From Bostrychus sinensis (lineage: Eukaryota; Chordata; Actinopteri; Gobiiformes; Eleotridae): a DNA stretch of 64,000 nt. A program made the translations under genes and the position numbers. The notes under the pieces are model-generated. The model was not told the origin of the DNA, searched no databases, and saw only the letters and a program-made list of their open reading frames with translations. Of the stretch, positions 48,437 through 60,599 are shown in pieces (the stretch's first letter is position 1; every line of letters starts with the position of its first letter). The stretch is taken from assembly GCA_020698575.1 (NCBI GenBank), contig CM036242.1, positions 10,923,624-10,987,623 on the forward strand, given 5' to 3'.

Positions 48437-49427
48437 ACTAGTAGTGCTGAAAGAAATGTTAAAAATATTATTTAACCAATGTATTGTAATTTTTCGGCAG
48501 TATTTGCTGTATCTAGTGAGTGCAGAATACCATTACACACCTCACACTCTAAGCTATGGTAGCCCTGCAGGGACATGCTGTTGTCTCTGAAAAACCCAGT
48601 CGAAAAAGGTCAGGCCAATGATGATTTTACCATAAATAATTAGCACATCAATACATTGAGTAGTTGGCCTAAGCTGGAATGTAAGAATTTGTGCTCAAAA
48701 AACACGAGAGTGCTTCCCCTTCGGCAGTACTCAGTTTGTCCCCCTAGGCACCTATATAAAGGTAAAAAGTTACAACAAAATGGCTCTTTTTGCAGTCTAC
48801 ATCTTTCAAAATCAATGTGCAATAAATGTTTCATTCTTACAGTGAACAATCTTTATACTTTTCAAACTTTAGTACACAGCATAGATAAACAGTAGCTGAA
48901 TGGTTGCATGGGTCCATTGTGTAAATTGAAAACATATATTATTTTATTCAGCAAGAGGATGTCTTACAATGTATTATAGTGTTTCATTTTCTGTGCAACC
49001 TAGTCTGTAGTTACAAGGCATATTTCAGTAATGTCTCCCAGAGTGCAGAGCTCAGGGCGGACTGTTGAGGAGTCGTAAAACACATGTTGGCAGAAAGTTG
49101 ACAGTGTGTAACAGTGAGTTTGTCTGCAGAGGCCCATCAATCGCTCAACAGCCCCTGACAGCTCTGCAGCAGCCAGAGCACAACATGTACCAGGAGCTGC
49201 ACATCATAACATCAGTGTCACTCACACAGAATCAGTACAGGTAAATACTCAGCGCCGCAGCCAAGAGCACAGTCACATAAATAATTCCTGGAGTACCAAG
49301 ATGCTTTATGGAACCCACCACAAGAACTGAAAATGCCTCCATTATCTTCCATTTATCCAGCACCAGGTTGTGCAGGCAGTAGTCTATGCAGAGCCGGACA
49401 GATTTCCCTCTCCCCAGACATCTTCTC

Positions 49428-49707
49428 CAGCTCCTCAACTGGTGGGGTGGGACCCAAAAGTGGGTCGCAGAACTGTTTTCAGTGCCAGGGCAAAAAAAAG
49501 AGGTTACATTTTTAAAAATACATTATCAATTTACAGTAGGTGGCAGTATGAGACATTAGGAGTATAGAGGAAACAAAAGCAAAAAATAAATTTCTAAAAT
49601 GTTACTGTTACTGTTGAAGTATGGTTCTGGCTCTGAGGTGCAATATCAAAATTGTTTTTGTCCAGTTGAAAAATAAAACCACACGATTTTTAAATGCCTC
49701 AACAAAA

Positions 49708-49766
<59 letters not shown>

Positions 49767-50089
49767 AAATTAAAAAGATTCCATTAAAATCATATCTTAA
49801 ATTTTAAAAGCTTGTTTAAAAAAACATTCATCAAAATAAAAAAAAGAAGACGAGGTCCTCAAAATAAAAAATACTTACTCGAGGTAGGTTTCTATTTTGA
49901 AGCAACACATTTTAAAATCTTCCTCTGCTTTTATTTTTCTAATGGGCAAAAACTATTTTGATGTTGCTCCTAGGCCACTGTACGGAAGCAAGAGCTGTTT
50001 AATTTTCCTCAGTGTCTCTTTTATTTGGGTCGTGGCTTTTTGTTATGGGTGATAGTGGGTTCCAAAGCCAGACCAGTGGAGAACCACTG
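49428..50089 (-). mobile_element. hAT MITE-like repeat with internal (AAAT)n
   Basis: The right end inverts to CAGTGGTTCTCCACTGGTCT; the left part reads CAGCTCCTCAACTGG followed by GGGACCCAAAAGTGGGTCGC. The (AAAT)n array at 49704-49768 lies inside. The left terminal repeat is degraded and no target duplication was found. Confidence 0.5.
49704..49768. repeat. (AAAT)n microsatellite
   Basis: About sixteen AAAT units in a row. A shorter run of the same unit occurs near 47651-47678. Confidence 0.95.
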
Positions 50090-51004
50090 CTCTAGGAGAA
50101 TAGAGGGCAGGTACCTTACATTTTTGCCTTAGCTTCTTTTTCACTATGGAACACCCATACATCAGTTGCATCTCTGTACATGCTGCACCAGTCTGTCTGC
50201 CAATCTCCCACTCCTTCCTTCTCTAACTCATGAATAAGATCTGAGGCTATAGCTCTCCTTGAGGCAGGAACTCTCCACCAACCTTGAGCAGAAAAGCTAC
50301 CCTTTTCTGTCTGCACCTTGGCCTCCGATTTGGAGGTAATGATTCTCATCCCTCAGCAGCTGAAGGCCAAACCAGTTTTCTTCATGTCTCTAACCATGTC
50401 ACAAATTTTTTCCTTATGCAGTATGTACTATTTTGCAGACAAAGTTAGTTTCAGTTTTAAGAAGAGATCTCCCATAAACTCTCAAAAGTAATTACCAACC
50501 AAAAATAACCCATCCCTCATAACACTCTTTTACTTCATTACCTCTAAACCCACATTCTGCTGTTTCTATCTCCCTGTAATCATATGTTTACATGTGTCCA
50601 TTGTGCGGCGCAGATAATCCACTTAACCAGAGGAAACAATTCCCAGTTCATAAGTCCTTCAGCGTTTGAAGCGTTGGCCGTTGCACAACTCCCTGCTCCA
50701 TGAATAACAGGAAGACAGCTATTTCTCCTCCACTAGAAGGGCCTGTCAGTTTGCACAACCTTCAGCAGCATGCTTTTTTGGCTCATATGAACTTGCCAAG
50801 CATGATATAAGGGCGAGTTTGCATATTGTCCAACTTTACACAAGCTATCATTGCTGTAATTTTATCTAAGTAAAAGCTGTTTTAAAGATTTTATTCCAAA
50901 TCTCTATAGGCTCACCTTCCAGCCTTGTGTTATTACTTGCTATAATTTCTTTGTGAATTGCATCCTCACCCACTTTTCAGCACCAATAATGGAAAATTTC
51001 AGTA

Positions 51005-51168
51005 TAAAAAGTCCTTGATATGGTTAGTCCCCCGCCATGGGTGCTGAAGGTCAAGGGTTCAAGTCCCCAACTTGTCAAGTCCAGATAAATGGAAAGGAGT
51101 TGTATCAGGAAGGGTGTCCGCCGTCCACTGTGGTAAACCCTGGAAAGAAAGGGTGCGGCCAAAATGTA
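51005..51168 (+). mobile_element. tRNA-derived SINE
   Basis: B-box-like GGTTCAAGTCC at 51056-51066 after a weak A-box region, followed by AGGAAGGGTGTCCGCCG and a tail with GGAAAGAAAGGGTGCGG. Same arrangement as the 39575-39780 copy. Not a functional tRNA: no anticodon stem or acceptor pairing can be drawn. Confidence 0.6.
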
Positions 51169-51853
51169 CTAAACCAAACTATTTAAGAATAAAAGAGGGG
51201 TGCGGTCCAGGTAGGATCACTTGGGAATAACGTGACTCACAGGGATTTAGAGGAGCGTTCTAAAAAGACGTTTGCAAATGACATGTTCTCATATTGATTG
51301 GCTGAATCACCTCCCAGACACCATCATTTTATACTTTTAATCATTTTAGAGTCTTTATAGCTATAACAGACCACTACCTGCAGTCATTGGTTCAAATCAT
51401 CAGTGGTTTGATGACAGTCACAAATCTATATGAACCTTTACTACGAAGAACATATACTGTATTCATGTATTACCTGTTTTGACTATTAAAAGATTTCCTC
51501 TTATACTAAATCAACTTTTTGGAGCTTTGAACCACGTTATAATGTTGTTTGCCCTCAAAAACATTTCTAGAGTAGTATTTTGTTTCATTCATGCATTTTT
51601 GAGGAATCCTGTATGCTGAGGCCCTCTCTTTCTCAAGAGCTGAAAATGCTTGCTTATGTTTCTAAAGCTGTCCTATCTGTTAGCATCATGTTGCTAATAG
51701 CTGTGCTAATTAGCCATTTTATGCTCCATCCATTCCCTATCATTGCCAGCAGGGGGCGACAGACACCTAATACAAATGTCTGCAAACTGAAAGTAACAGC
51801 TCCCCAGAAGAAGACTTTTTAAATGCATGTACATTATTTTAACATAAATACTA

Positions 51854-52563
51854 TTGTTGGGGACACGGTGGCAGAATGGTTAGTGCTCTCACGTCCCAGC
51901 AAGGAGATCGTGGGTTTGATCCCCATGCTGGCCAACACACAAACTCTCTGGGTGGAGTCTGCGTGTTCTCCGTGTGTTACTGTGGGCTCTCTCCAGGTAC
52001 TCCGGCTTCCTCCCACCATCCAAAGGTCTCCTGAAACCTAAACAAAACAAACCAGTTTCACTCAAGTCATTAACATCTGAAGGAGCTGACCAGGCCCAGG
52101 AGGGTTAATAACTCTGCCACTCACTCCAGCCAAGGACAAAGGACTCCTAACAACCCGAAACCACTCAGGCTATTCATAGTCTCCAGAACCAATAGAATTT
52201 ATTTTCAGGTCTAAACTCCTCCTTCCTATGAGCAGATAAACCAGCTCTTACCAGTTCAGCTTCAGAACTGAGAAAGCCTCTTGGATAAGAGGTGAAACGT
52301 GAAACTTCAACTTTAAAAATCAAGTCCAGATGACTGCCTTTGAACCTTTTATTGCAATGCAATTCCTCTAGATGAGTGAGAGTCTTCACAGACATCCAAA
52401 GACATGCATGTGTTAGGTGAATTAGTGACTCTAAATTGCCCATAGTGAATGAATGAGAGAGTGAATGTGTGCCTCTGTGTCAACCCTGCAACTAGCATGG
52501 CCCCTATCCAGGGTGAACTCCGCCTAAGGCCCAAAGTTAAAGGAAATAAGCAAAAGAAGATGA
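51854..52563 (+). mobile_element. tRNA-like SINE-type element (middle layer)
   Basis: Flanked by an exact 10-bp duplication ATAAATACTA (51844-51853 and 52564-52573). It has an A-box-like TGGCAGAATGG (51869-51879) and a B-box-like GGTTTGATCCC (51913-51923), then GTGTTCTCCGTGTG, CTCCGGCTTCCTCCCACC, and after an insert ACATGCATGTGTTAGGTGAA, CTCTAAATTGCCC and CGCCTAAGGCCC. Copies of its second half lie at 12190-12420 and 55985-56100. Confidence 0.78.
52026..52392 (+). mobile_element. Retroelement 3' tail inserted in the SINE (inner layer)
   Basis: 367 bp flanked by a 9-bp duplication CATCCAAAG (52017-52025 and 52393-52401). It contains CTCCTCCTTCCTATGAGCAG, AAGCCTCTTGGATAAGAGG, GTGAAACGTG and CCTTTGAACCTTTTATTGC, a word series I recognise from fish retroelement 3' ends. 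I cannot assign the class (Penelope-like or LINE). A perfect 6-bp hairpin lies at 52277-52292. Confidence 0.6.
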
Positions 52564-52639
52564 ATAAATACTAATGAAACAATGTGCAAAATTATTTCAA
52601 AAAGCCTGAAAAAACATAATATAGCACCTTTAACCATTT

Positions 52640-55639
52640 ACCCTTATTTATAAATTTATGTGAGCATTAAAATAAGCTGGTGACTTTCAGTGGACAAAAA
52701 TATTCAGTTTTTCACCTCATCGACCGTTAAAAACATCACTCTGTATTTGTCATTTACCATTTCCAGACAGTTGTTTTTGACCCTGCACATGTAACCCTAG
52801 AACACATGTGGGAACCGACCATCCAGACTCACAAATGACATGAAGTAAATGGAATTAGTTAAGTGAGGCTGCATGACTGCTCCTTTGAGGGTTTGAGCTG
52901 TGTCCCAACTGTGTCACAGTTACTAGATCCATCCGAAACATGAGTCAAAATCCAGATAGGGTCACTCTCTTTCCTTAAATGGCCATGACAGCCTTATCCC
53001 ATATTAGCTGCAGTCAAACTTGACCTCTTGTTGACTTGTGGGCTATGACTCACATGAGATAACCTGGGTCTAGTGGTATGATGGTAAGTCCCGGCCCATA
53101 GTGGTACAGTAGTGCGGAGCGAGGCAGCCCCACCGTGAGGTACCTCTGAGTCACAAGTCGCTGTAAATGGTTCTTGGTCAATCCCCTGTGAGAGCAAATT
53201 TCCTGTTGTTAGCATGCCGGCCTAATCTCATTGATAGCAGACAGGATATTGCGCTGAGGTCATTCAGTTGAACGTGGGGTGGTATAAAGAGGATAGGGAT
53301 AGATACAAGGACGTCATTGGGCATCATTGAAATAATAATGTGAAGGCTTTCTGGGTAATGGCTTGGAAAAAAATCTGGTCCCTGGTCACTTTTTTCAGTG
53401 AGTAGAAGAATTTCAGTGAACGCTAGCCACCTTGTTTGTTTTTTTTTGTTTGTTTGTTTTTTCTGTGAGATGCATTATGTCCCATGTAAGGTGTAAAATA
53501 GTAAAATGTGGCCTTCTGCAGACCCTAAATCACATTCATCACAGTCTTATATCTACCTGGAAGCATGTGGACAGTCAGATGTATTCCTTTCATACATGGT
53601 CGTTTTTTTTTGTTTGTTTGTTTGTTTTTTTTGCCATTGTCATTTTCTCTCTGAATCTACAGACCTGTCCTAATTGGAAAGTGTCTTGTGATTTTGCACC
53701 ATTTCTTTTTGTCTTACAGTAAATAAAATCTAACATGAAGCACAAGCAGCCTGCCCTTTTCAAGAGCTGGAATCACACAGACCATAATCATCTTAGCACT
53801 TAAATTGCCACCACTACAAAGCAATAAGCTCATTTATCTATCTGTTAGCGCCATGTTGCTGAAAATACTATGTAAAATACTAATGCAAAGTAGCTAAAAT
53901 TATTTCAAAAAGCTTTAAAAAAGCATATTATGTACCCATTAATGTTACAGATTCATTTCTCACAAGCCACAAAATATCCATTTCAATTGGGCCTGCAGGA
54001 ACATTCACCCCAATATTGTATAAGAGAACCATTAGAGTTAAATGAAAGCAATTTCCACTGAATAAAGATAATTAGATTTTTCACAAAAACTTTTGATTAA
54101 ATAATTTTCACTTCTCAAAACATATTAAGCCACAGAACAGTACAAGATTAATTTATTTGCCAAACACAATAACTGTTGAATGTATTTTTTACTCAGCTAG
54201 ATGAAGCCCCTTGTCCACTGTGTTGTTTTTAGTGCTAAATGCTGCCAGAGCAAACTTTCTAATGAGTCATGTTCAGATGACTTTATTGCTCTGACACATC
54301 TGGTTACTCTAGAGGAAGCTTAAGCACGTTCAGTTAGAGGAAGTCTTAAATTTAACACTCATCCCATTTCCATCAGTTCCCTATATTTTAAAATGTATTC
54401 ACAATGCCAACTGAACCTTCAAACAGCTATTAACTAATGTTTACTAGCACCAGACAATAATGGCTGACAGGGAGTAAGCAGAAAATGATGCCAGGGCAAT
54501 TTGCAATTAAAAATATATAGTGCCCAGACTTGGACACAAACCAGTGATTTTCTAGTTTAGAGGTAAATGCTCTGTCTGTGGTATGTTGTAATAGGTAAAG
54601 AATCACCTTAAAGTAATTATGTGCTCTTTGACGGTCCACTTGAGGCAGGACTAAGTATCTTATCTCTACTACAGCTACTATTACTGCTCGTGCTACTACT
54701 ACCACTGACAGTGATTACTAACTATTACAACACCAGTACCTTGCATGTTTTACAACCTTTAAAAACTTTATCTGACTGAAAGAAAAAGCACTCTACAGGT
54801 GCTATTAAGAAACAGGTGAAGAGACCAGCAGAGGGCAGCAGAGTGCAGCTCTGTTGCTGTTTTTGTAACAAAAACAGTGAAAAAAGTGTTTTACTTCCTT
54901 AAACTTTTTGATGATGCCATTTTACTGCAAAATGAAAAATAGCTGTGAGGAATCAGTGAAAACAGAGCTGTACACTTTTTTTTTTTTGATAAATAAATGA
55001 GAGTAGACTGGATGTAGAGGGCTTGTTGATTGGTCAGTGCTTCCTGGAGTGTGTGAAGGTTTGTGGAGGAGGGGGAGGGGGGTTTGTGGAAGTGAGCGTT
55101 CTGAGGCTTGAGAAACTCTGCCAGAGACTGCAGGAGTACTCAAACAGGCGTAAGGACATACCTCTGTTACAGAGTTTTTAACATTAATTCAACATCAATC
55201 AACATCATTTTTAATTACTGTTAAATTTGTAAACTCACAACAAGTAGAACAAAAAAATTATATTATATGATAAACACAAACCTGTAATTAAAATATAGTT
55301 ATACAAATATAGTTTTACAACATTGTACCTAAATATTAATGAATAAGCACCTGTTTTTGTATCAAACTCCAGTAAGACAGCAACATTTTATAAATTTAAC
55401 AGTTTAATGCATGAACCTGAAGCACTAAATGTGCTGTAGGGCCCATTCTGAAGTCCTGCACTGGAGCCCCTCATTACACCAAGTTACACCACTCATTAAT
55501 TTTCAACATTATTTACTTAGCCCTGGACATTTATTTACTTTCAATGTAATAATGATTGAATAACATGACATGAGTTGTGCTAGTTACAAAACAGAACCTC
55601 CCAGAAGAAACTGCCTGGTCTCACTCAGAGTAGGAATAT
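52640..55639. other. Intergenic stretch, mostly unique
   Basis: Apart from the repeat at 53700-53945, it holds two (TTTG)n/poly(T) tracts (53435-53462 and 53603-53632) and a degenerate CTA repeat near 54660-54735. No gene recognised. Confidence 0.45.
53700..53945 (-). mobile_element. Dispersed MITE-like repeat, internally deleted copy
   Basis: CTTTTCAAGAGCTG, AGCTCATTTATCTATCTGTT, AGCGCCATGTTGCTG, then ATTTCAAAAAGC and GCATATTATGTACCC. It has the order of the 51525-52634 repeat with the middle missing. Confidence 0.5.
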
Positions 55640-55845
55640 CATTTAATTTCATTTATTTAGATCTCCTTTAACCATAACCTTTAACCAAGCACAGCTACTC
55701 TTCCTGGAGTCAATCCCAACATGCACAAACATATTCACACCAGACTAACACAATGATCAAAACACAATAAACAGAAGACTAACAAACAAACAATACAAAA
55801 ACAAACAAAAAACAAAACAAACAAGACACAGGACCTAGTTTATGT
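55640..55845 (-). repeat. Interspersed repeat fragment with (AAAC)n
   Basis: TTTATTTAGATCTCCTTTAA and AGCTACTCTTCCTGGAGTC match words of a common fish repeat; an AAAC-rich simple tract follows at about 55775-55830. Probably a reversed retroelement 3' end, class not assigned. Confidence 0.4.
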
Positions 55846-55984
55846 AGTAAAAATAGAGAGATAGCATAACTCATTGTTGTTAATTAATTAATATTATATA
55901 TTGTATATAGATGGATACATTTTGTTAGCACAGTCCTGCCTGAATGTAGTGAGAGAGTGCTTTAAGTAAATAAATAAAAATGTC

Positions 55985-56100
55985 TTCCCTGAGTTACCCC
56001 TGCTTCTTCTCACCGTCCAAAGACATGTGTGTAGTTGTATTTGTGAATCTAAATTGTCCATAGTAAAGCCTATAGATGTTCGTCTGTGCACTGTCCTGGC
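55985..56100 (+). repeat. SINE-type repeat fragment
   Basis: CTTCTTCTCACCGTCCAAAG, ACATGTGTGTAG and TGAATCTAAATTGTCCATAG match the middle of the 51854-52563 element. Both ends are missing. Confidence 0.55.
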
Positions 56101-56399
56101 TCAGACGCGTACACAGTCTGTTCCACTTCTAGGCACAGTTGGGCAGCTCCGTCTAGTGGTGAGACCCGCTCATTACACCCAGAGTGGCACTTCACATTAA
56201 CCCACTTTCTGTTGATGAACATATTATTGACTCTGGAGAAATTACTTCATTTTGCAGCTCTTTATCACACACTTTTGTCTGAAGGTGATGAAGCAAGACC
56301 ACGAGCCATGACTACATCTGATTACGCGCGCTCTTACATGAAGCCCCCCCAAATTCATACCGCTCTTTGACACTGTCCATTGCACACAATACTTTAGAG

Positions 56400-56830
56400 A
56401 GAACACTAAAATGGATTAGATTGAGTGGGATCCCTATTTGAACCATAATTGCACATTAAATCCTGCATCCCGCCTTTGCATTTGCATTTTTATGACAACA
56501 AAAGCCCTCAATTTCCGATAACATATGCAGAGAAAGAGCGAAGATGCGGTCACAGATCATTGCTTTGCTTTGTGGCTGATATCATTTCTCACTCTCCAAA
56601 GCCCCATTCACACAAGCCCCTGACAATATGCAAATAATGTCCCTGGGCGACTATTGTGCGCTGCTCTTGAATGGTGCGAGAGAGGCGCGGGACTATTGTG
56701 GATGCGCTTCTTATCGGATTCCACAAGCTTTTTAAAAAATGGCTGATCATAAAGTGCGGCGTAAACAAAGTTGTCTGTGCCATGATGTGAGCTGAAATGA
56801 GAGGAATGGAGATGAGTTTGTACAAATACC
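56400..56830. promoter_or_regulatory. Candidate enhancer / conserved non-coding element
   Basis: A repeat-free stretch with an octamer ATGCAAAT (56628-56635), a forkhead-like GTAAACAAAG (56761-56770), a GATA-type CTTATCGG near 56709-56716 and AT-rich homeobox-like sites. It lies about 18.4 kb upstream of smad3. Motif density is suggestive only; no conservation can be tested here. Confidence 0.3.
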
Positions 56831-58134
56831 AGCAATTTATTCCAGCTCTTTTAATTCTGGAATGATATTAGGATGCTTACAGACAAACAGAGATAGAAAT
56901 ATAGTGGGACGTGTAGGTTTAATGAGGTTTAAAATATAAAGGCATACATCCTCAGGGTCACATCAACATTAATAGGATTTGTTGTATATTGTAAAATGTA
57001 TAAAACTTTTTACTTGTGGCCCTAAAAGCTATAAAAGTTCTATTTCAAGTTGAACTTACTCAAAGTTCAAAACTGGGCTCAGAAAAATGGTTTGAGGTGA
57101 GTTCAGTAAACAATGAGTTTGTTTATTCTGATTTTGGCTTAGGGAGGAAAGTCATTTTCAGCGGAGTCAAGAAAACATGAGTCCCTATGGCAATAGTACA
57201 GCAAAGGAGTTGATAAATAAAACTATTTACTATTATACATTATATGCAGTTATGGATTATTTTTAAGACTAAAAGTAGTCTATTAAGTAATATTACTTAC
57301 ATATTATATTATAGTGCAAAGGCTACTAATGTATAGGAAATAAAAAATAAAAGTAACAGACAAGAGGTTGCATTGCAAAGGGCCTGTAAAAACCTCCAAA
57401 AGTACCCCTGTGAATGATTCACTGTGGAGACTCCTGAAAAAAAGAGAGCAGTCCTATGCTTAGAAATATCTGCTACACGTGCGAAATATTGGAGCATTAT
57501 AAATGCACAGATGTCATAATGTGTTTATGAAACATGAACAACTGATTTCTCAGCAGTTGAAGAATTGTTTAAACCTGAGCTCAGGATTAGCTCAGACTGT
57601 TCAAGTTCAGAGTCACATCAATATACTTCACACATTATTCATTTACACTATCTCTAATAACATTCTTGAGATTTTAAAAGGCCTACACTCACATCAGTGC
57701 TATCCACCTTTTCTGTAATGCTATGATCATTGCAGTTTTAGATACAGTATTGCCTGAGTAGAAGCGATTTTGTACTCAAGAGCATGTTGAAATGTATCCA
57801 TAAAATACAGTTGCCCTGTACAGTACTTGAATATACAGTACAAGTGTAACTACAATACACCTGTAATATCCTAAAATCTGCTTACTGCCATGCCTGGTAC
57901 ACATCTGCTTGTGCTTGTGAATACAAGAGTCTAAATATCAAAAGGCAATGAAAGTAACTTTCAACTTGTTGTTAAAGGTAAAACTGTATGCAGTTTTTAC
58001 AAGTGAGATATTTTAAAATGCAGTAAAAACATGTAAAGGCATAAGCTTAAACTTTGCAACTAGACAGTCCCAGTACCTTCAATAACCAATGACAATAACA
58101 GAAGGATTTACTTCATGTTTGCAAATGGAAAGTA

Positions 58135-58440
58135 AGTTTCAGCTGCTCTGACCTTTCGAAAATAGAAAATGTACAAAACAAAACATCCTAACACTTTTAC
58201 TATCTACTGTAGTTCAGTAGTGATACTTGGTGCATACAACTATTACGGGCTCTGTAACCTGAAACTTCAGAACCATCTGGAAGCAGCTCCAGCTACACAG
58301 GTATACCTTTTCTTTGACTGGATGGGCCAACTGCGATTAACCACTTGTTATATTGTGATATGCAATCAGAGGCGCACCTTGTTTTTACTTCATTCAGTTG
58401 GGCCATTGTTGAGGTGGCAATGGAATTTAGGTGGGCCCAT
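58135..58440 (+). repeat. Dispersed repeat, copy 1 of a nearby pair
   Basis: TTTCAGCTGCTCTGACCTTT, AAAATAGAAAATGTACAAA, ACATCCT, TATCTACTGTAG and CTGTAACCTGA recur in the same order at 60620-60740. CTTGTTTTTACTTCATT followed by TTGGGCCATTGTTGAGGTG near 58378-58417 recurs at about 61350-61393. Class unknown. Confidence 0.6.
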
Positions 58441-58679
58441 TTGTAAAAAAAAAAAAACAAAAAACAAACACACACACAAAATAAAAAATAAAATAAAAAA
58501 ACATGATTGCAAAGCCAGAGGTTATTTGTACTATTTATGGCAATGTACTGTATTTTATAGGCCATCATTCTCCTGCCAAATTGAACAGAATGTGCTGACA
58601 CTTTCCTGTCCCAAGATGGCAGCATTACACCACTGTCAGCACAGCCAGTCACCATTGTTCTGTATTTGACTTTTAACAG

Positions 58680-59225
58680 GGTCGGGAATCGATAAAAAAA
58701 AAAAAAATTAACTAATTAATTGCAAATCTGAAAAAAATGTATCGTGATTAATCGCGATTAATTGAATTATGAATTCACGTACAAATACAAAATAGTAAAT
58801 TTAAAACATTTAGAATTAACATTTTGAATTAACCTTCACATACTTTACTGTAAACTTGTGCAATGCAAACAAAACTTGCAAAGAAAATAAATTAGGTCTT
58901 TTTGAGACCTGTAACTCAGACAAAGTTTGCCTAAATAAGGTACAACCAACAAATACACAAAACTTACCTAAAAAAGCATGTGTAATCTCTTTTAGAACTT
59001 TAACAAAAATAAGTTTAATTCTTCAATTAATAACAATTGTTGGTTCACAACAGTGTAAATACTATGAACTGTGTTACTCCAGTGGTAATTGAACTCATCC
59101 TTGCATAGACTGCACATAACTTTTGTTTTGTCTTTATTGCTGTCTGGTGATGATTTGAAGCAGAATTGTCCATTTAGCAATGTGTCTTTTTGGTCACTCA
59201 TGTTGCTTTAGCTCGTTCACTTGTT
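58680..59225 (-). mobile_element. hAT element relic with BED zinc-finger fragment
   Basis: On the minus strand 59201 to about 59095 reads MSDQKDTLLNGQFCFKSSPD then DKTKVMCSLCKDEFNYHWSN, the start of a BED-type zinc finger (CxxC) as found at the N-terminus of hAT transposases and ZBED proteins. The frame then runs into unrelated sequence. At 58740-58760 the motif ATTAATCGCGATTAAT is typical of the same fish element group. Element ends could not be fixed. Confidence 0.65.
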
Positions 59226-60599
59226 GCATTAGGCTCGTTCCAGATGAACTGCGCCTCGCCTGGATTGTGAACGAGAGCGCACGGCCGCAATGAGAGGAGG
59301 GGAAATACGCCTGTACTGAAGTCGGACAGTTTTAGGCTCAGATCACGCACCATCACGCCCAAAATCCACTTCTCGCGTGTGTTGGTTTATCCAGGTCAAA
59401 ACTGTAACTTTAGTCTGTATTTTAAAAAAAAGAGGCGGGGGAAGAAGGAGAGGAGGGCAGTGAAAAGTCGTGCGTTACGTTTCTGATCAGCACTAAACTC
59501 AGATCCAATCACCTGTCTGTTCACCGCTGACAGGTGTGCGTTTTCCCATCATGCACTTAGCCGTGCAGCCTCCGCAGTTGCTCCTGATGAACTGCGGCGG
59601 CTGGCTCAGGTATAATAAACACCAAATGCTTTACATGCAAAATGTGTCAATGATAAAATAATCCATCCACAGTGTTTAATGTCAACAATCTTAAAACAAT
59701 TGAATAATTCAAACTAATCAACCAATGATTCCACCAATGATAAATAAACCCTTAAAATGCTTTAATAGTCTGTACAACAAGAAAGTTACAGTATTTTACA
59801 GATAGTTGTAGAAAAAGAAATGTGAGCATGACATGTCTATGGGAACCCCAGAAATTACCTTAAAAATACAGTAGAATTCCTGACATTTTTGGAGCAGAGT
59901 GTGAGTGTACTATTGTCTGAATGGCAGGAGGGTGTTAATATGTCATAGAACATGGAACATGGAACATGGAACAACCAGCATGTGTACTATGTCAGGCCGT
60001 CTGCATGGTGTGGCTGTCTTGGCTGTCTACACTGTCAGACCCTGAACCAGTGTCTCTGGAAAGGCAGACTCTTGTTAAAGTCAGAACTTCTCTCTGTTGC
60101 ATGTTAGGCTCTGGCTTGTCTGTCTTTAAACAATAATTATCTTCCTAATTTTTATGGACGGAATTCTTAGGTGCATCAAGGATCCTGTGAGGGTTTAGTT
60201 TGAGGACACAGGGATCTCATCTTTGTCTTTTGTGAATGATGTTGTCCTGTGGGCCTTATCAATCCTCGGAGGAGGACGAGTTCGGTAACCAGGAAGATCT
60301 GCAAGGCAATGCCTCTTGGCTGGCCTTGTAACGCCACATCATTCCCCTAGAGAAGCTGGAGGGAGTGTCTGGCAGAGACAGATGGTTGTCCTTGTCACAG
60401 TCCTGGTTAGAGAAAATGAATGGATACATTTACTTTGCTATCATAAGCCTATAGTTGCTGCTGCGTCCATTGCTTTTGGCCTTGTTACTGTTAGCCAGGC
60501 TATGGTGCTGAACATTGAAGAAAGAATTTGGTACAAAACTAAAATACATCTACTTACAATTAACAGTAATAATAACTGATTTGATTTACTAATGTTTAA

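Larger units (their letters stand above)
51525..52634 (-). mobile_element. Dispersed MITE-like repeat, copy C (outer layer of a nest)
   Basis: Inverted relative to copies A and B: GTTTGCCCTCAAAAAC, CTAATTAGCCATTTTATGCT, GGCGACAGACACCTAATAC and AACAGCTCCCCAGAAGAAGA. After the 51854-52563 insertion it resumes with ATTTCAAAAAGCCTGAAAAA and ends TATAGCACCTTTAA. Its host sequence is duplicated around the insertion. Confidence 0.75.

Noticed and set aside
51869..51923. tRNA gene
   Set aside because: A- and B-box-like words are present but no cloverleaf can be drawn; it is the head of a SINE-type repeat with flanking target duplication.
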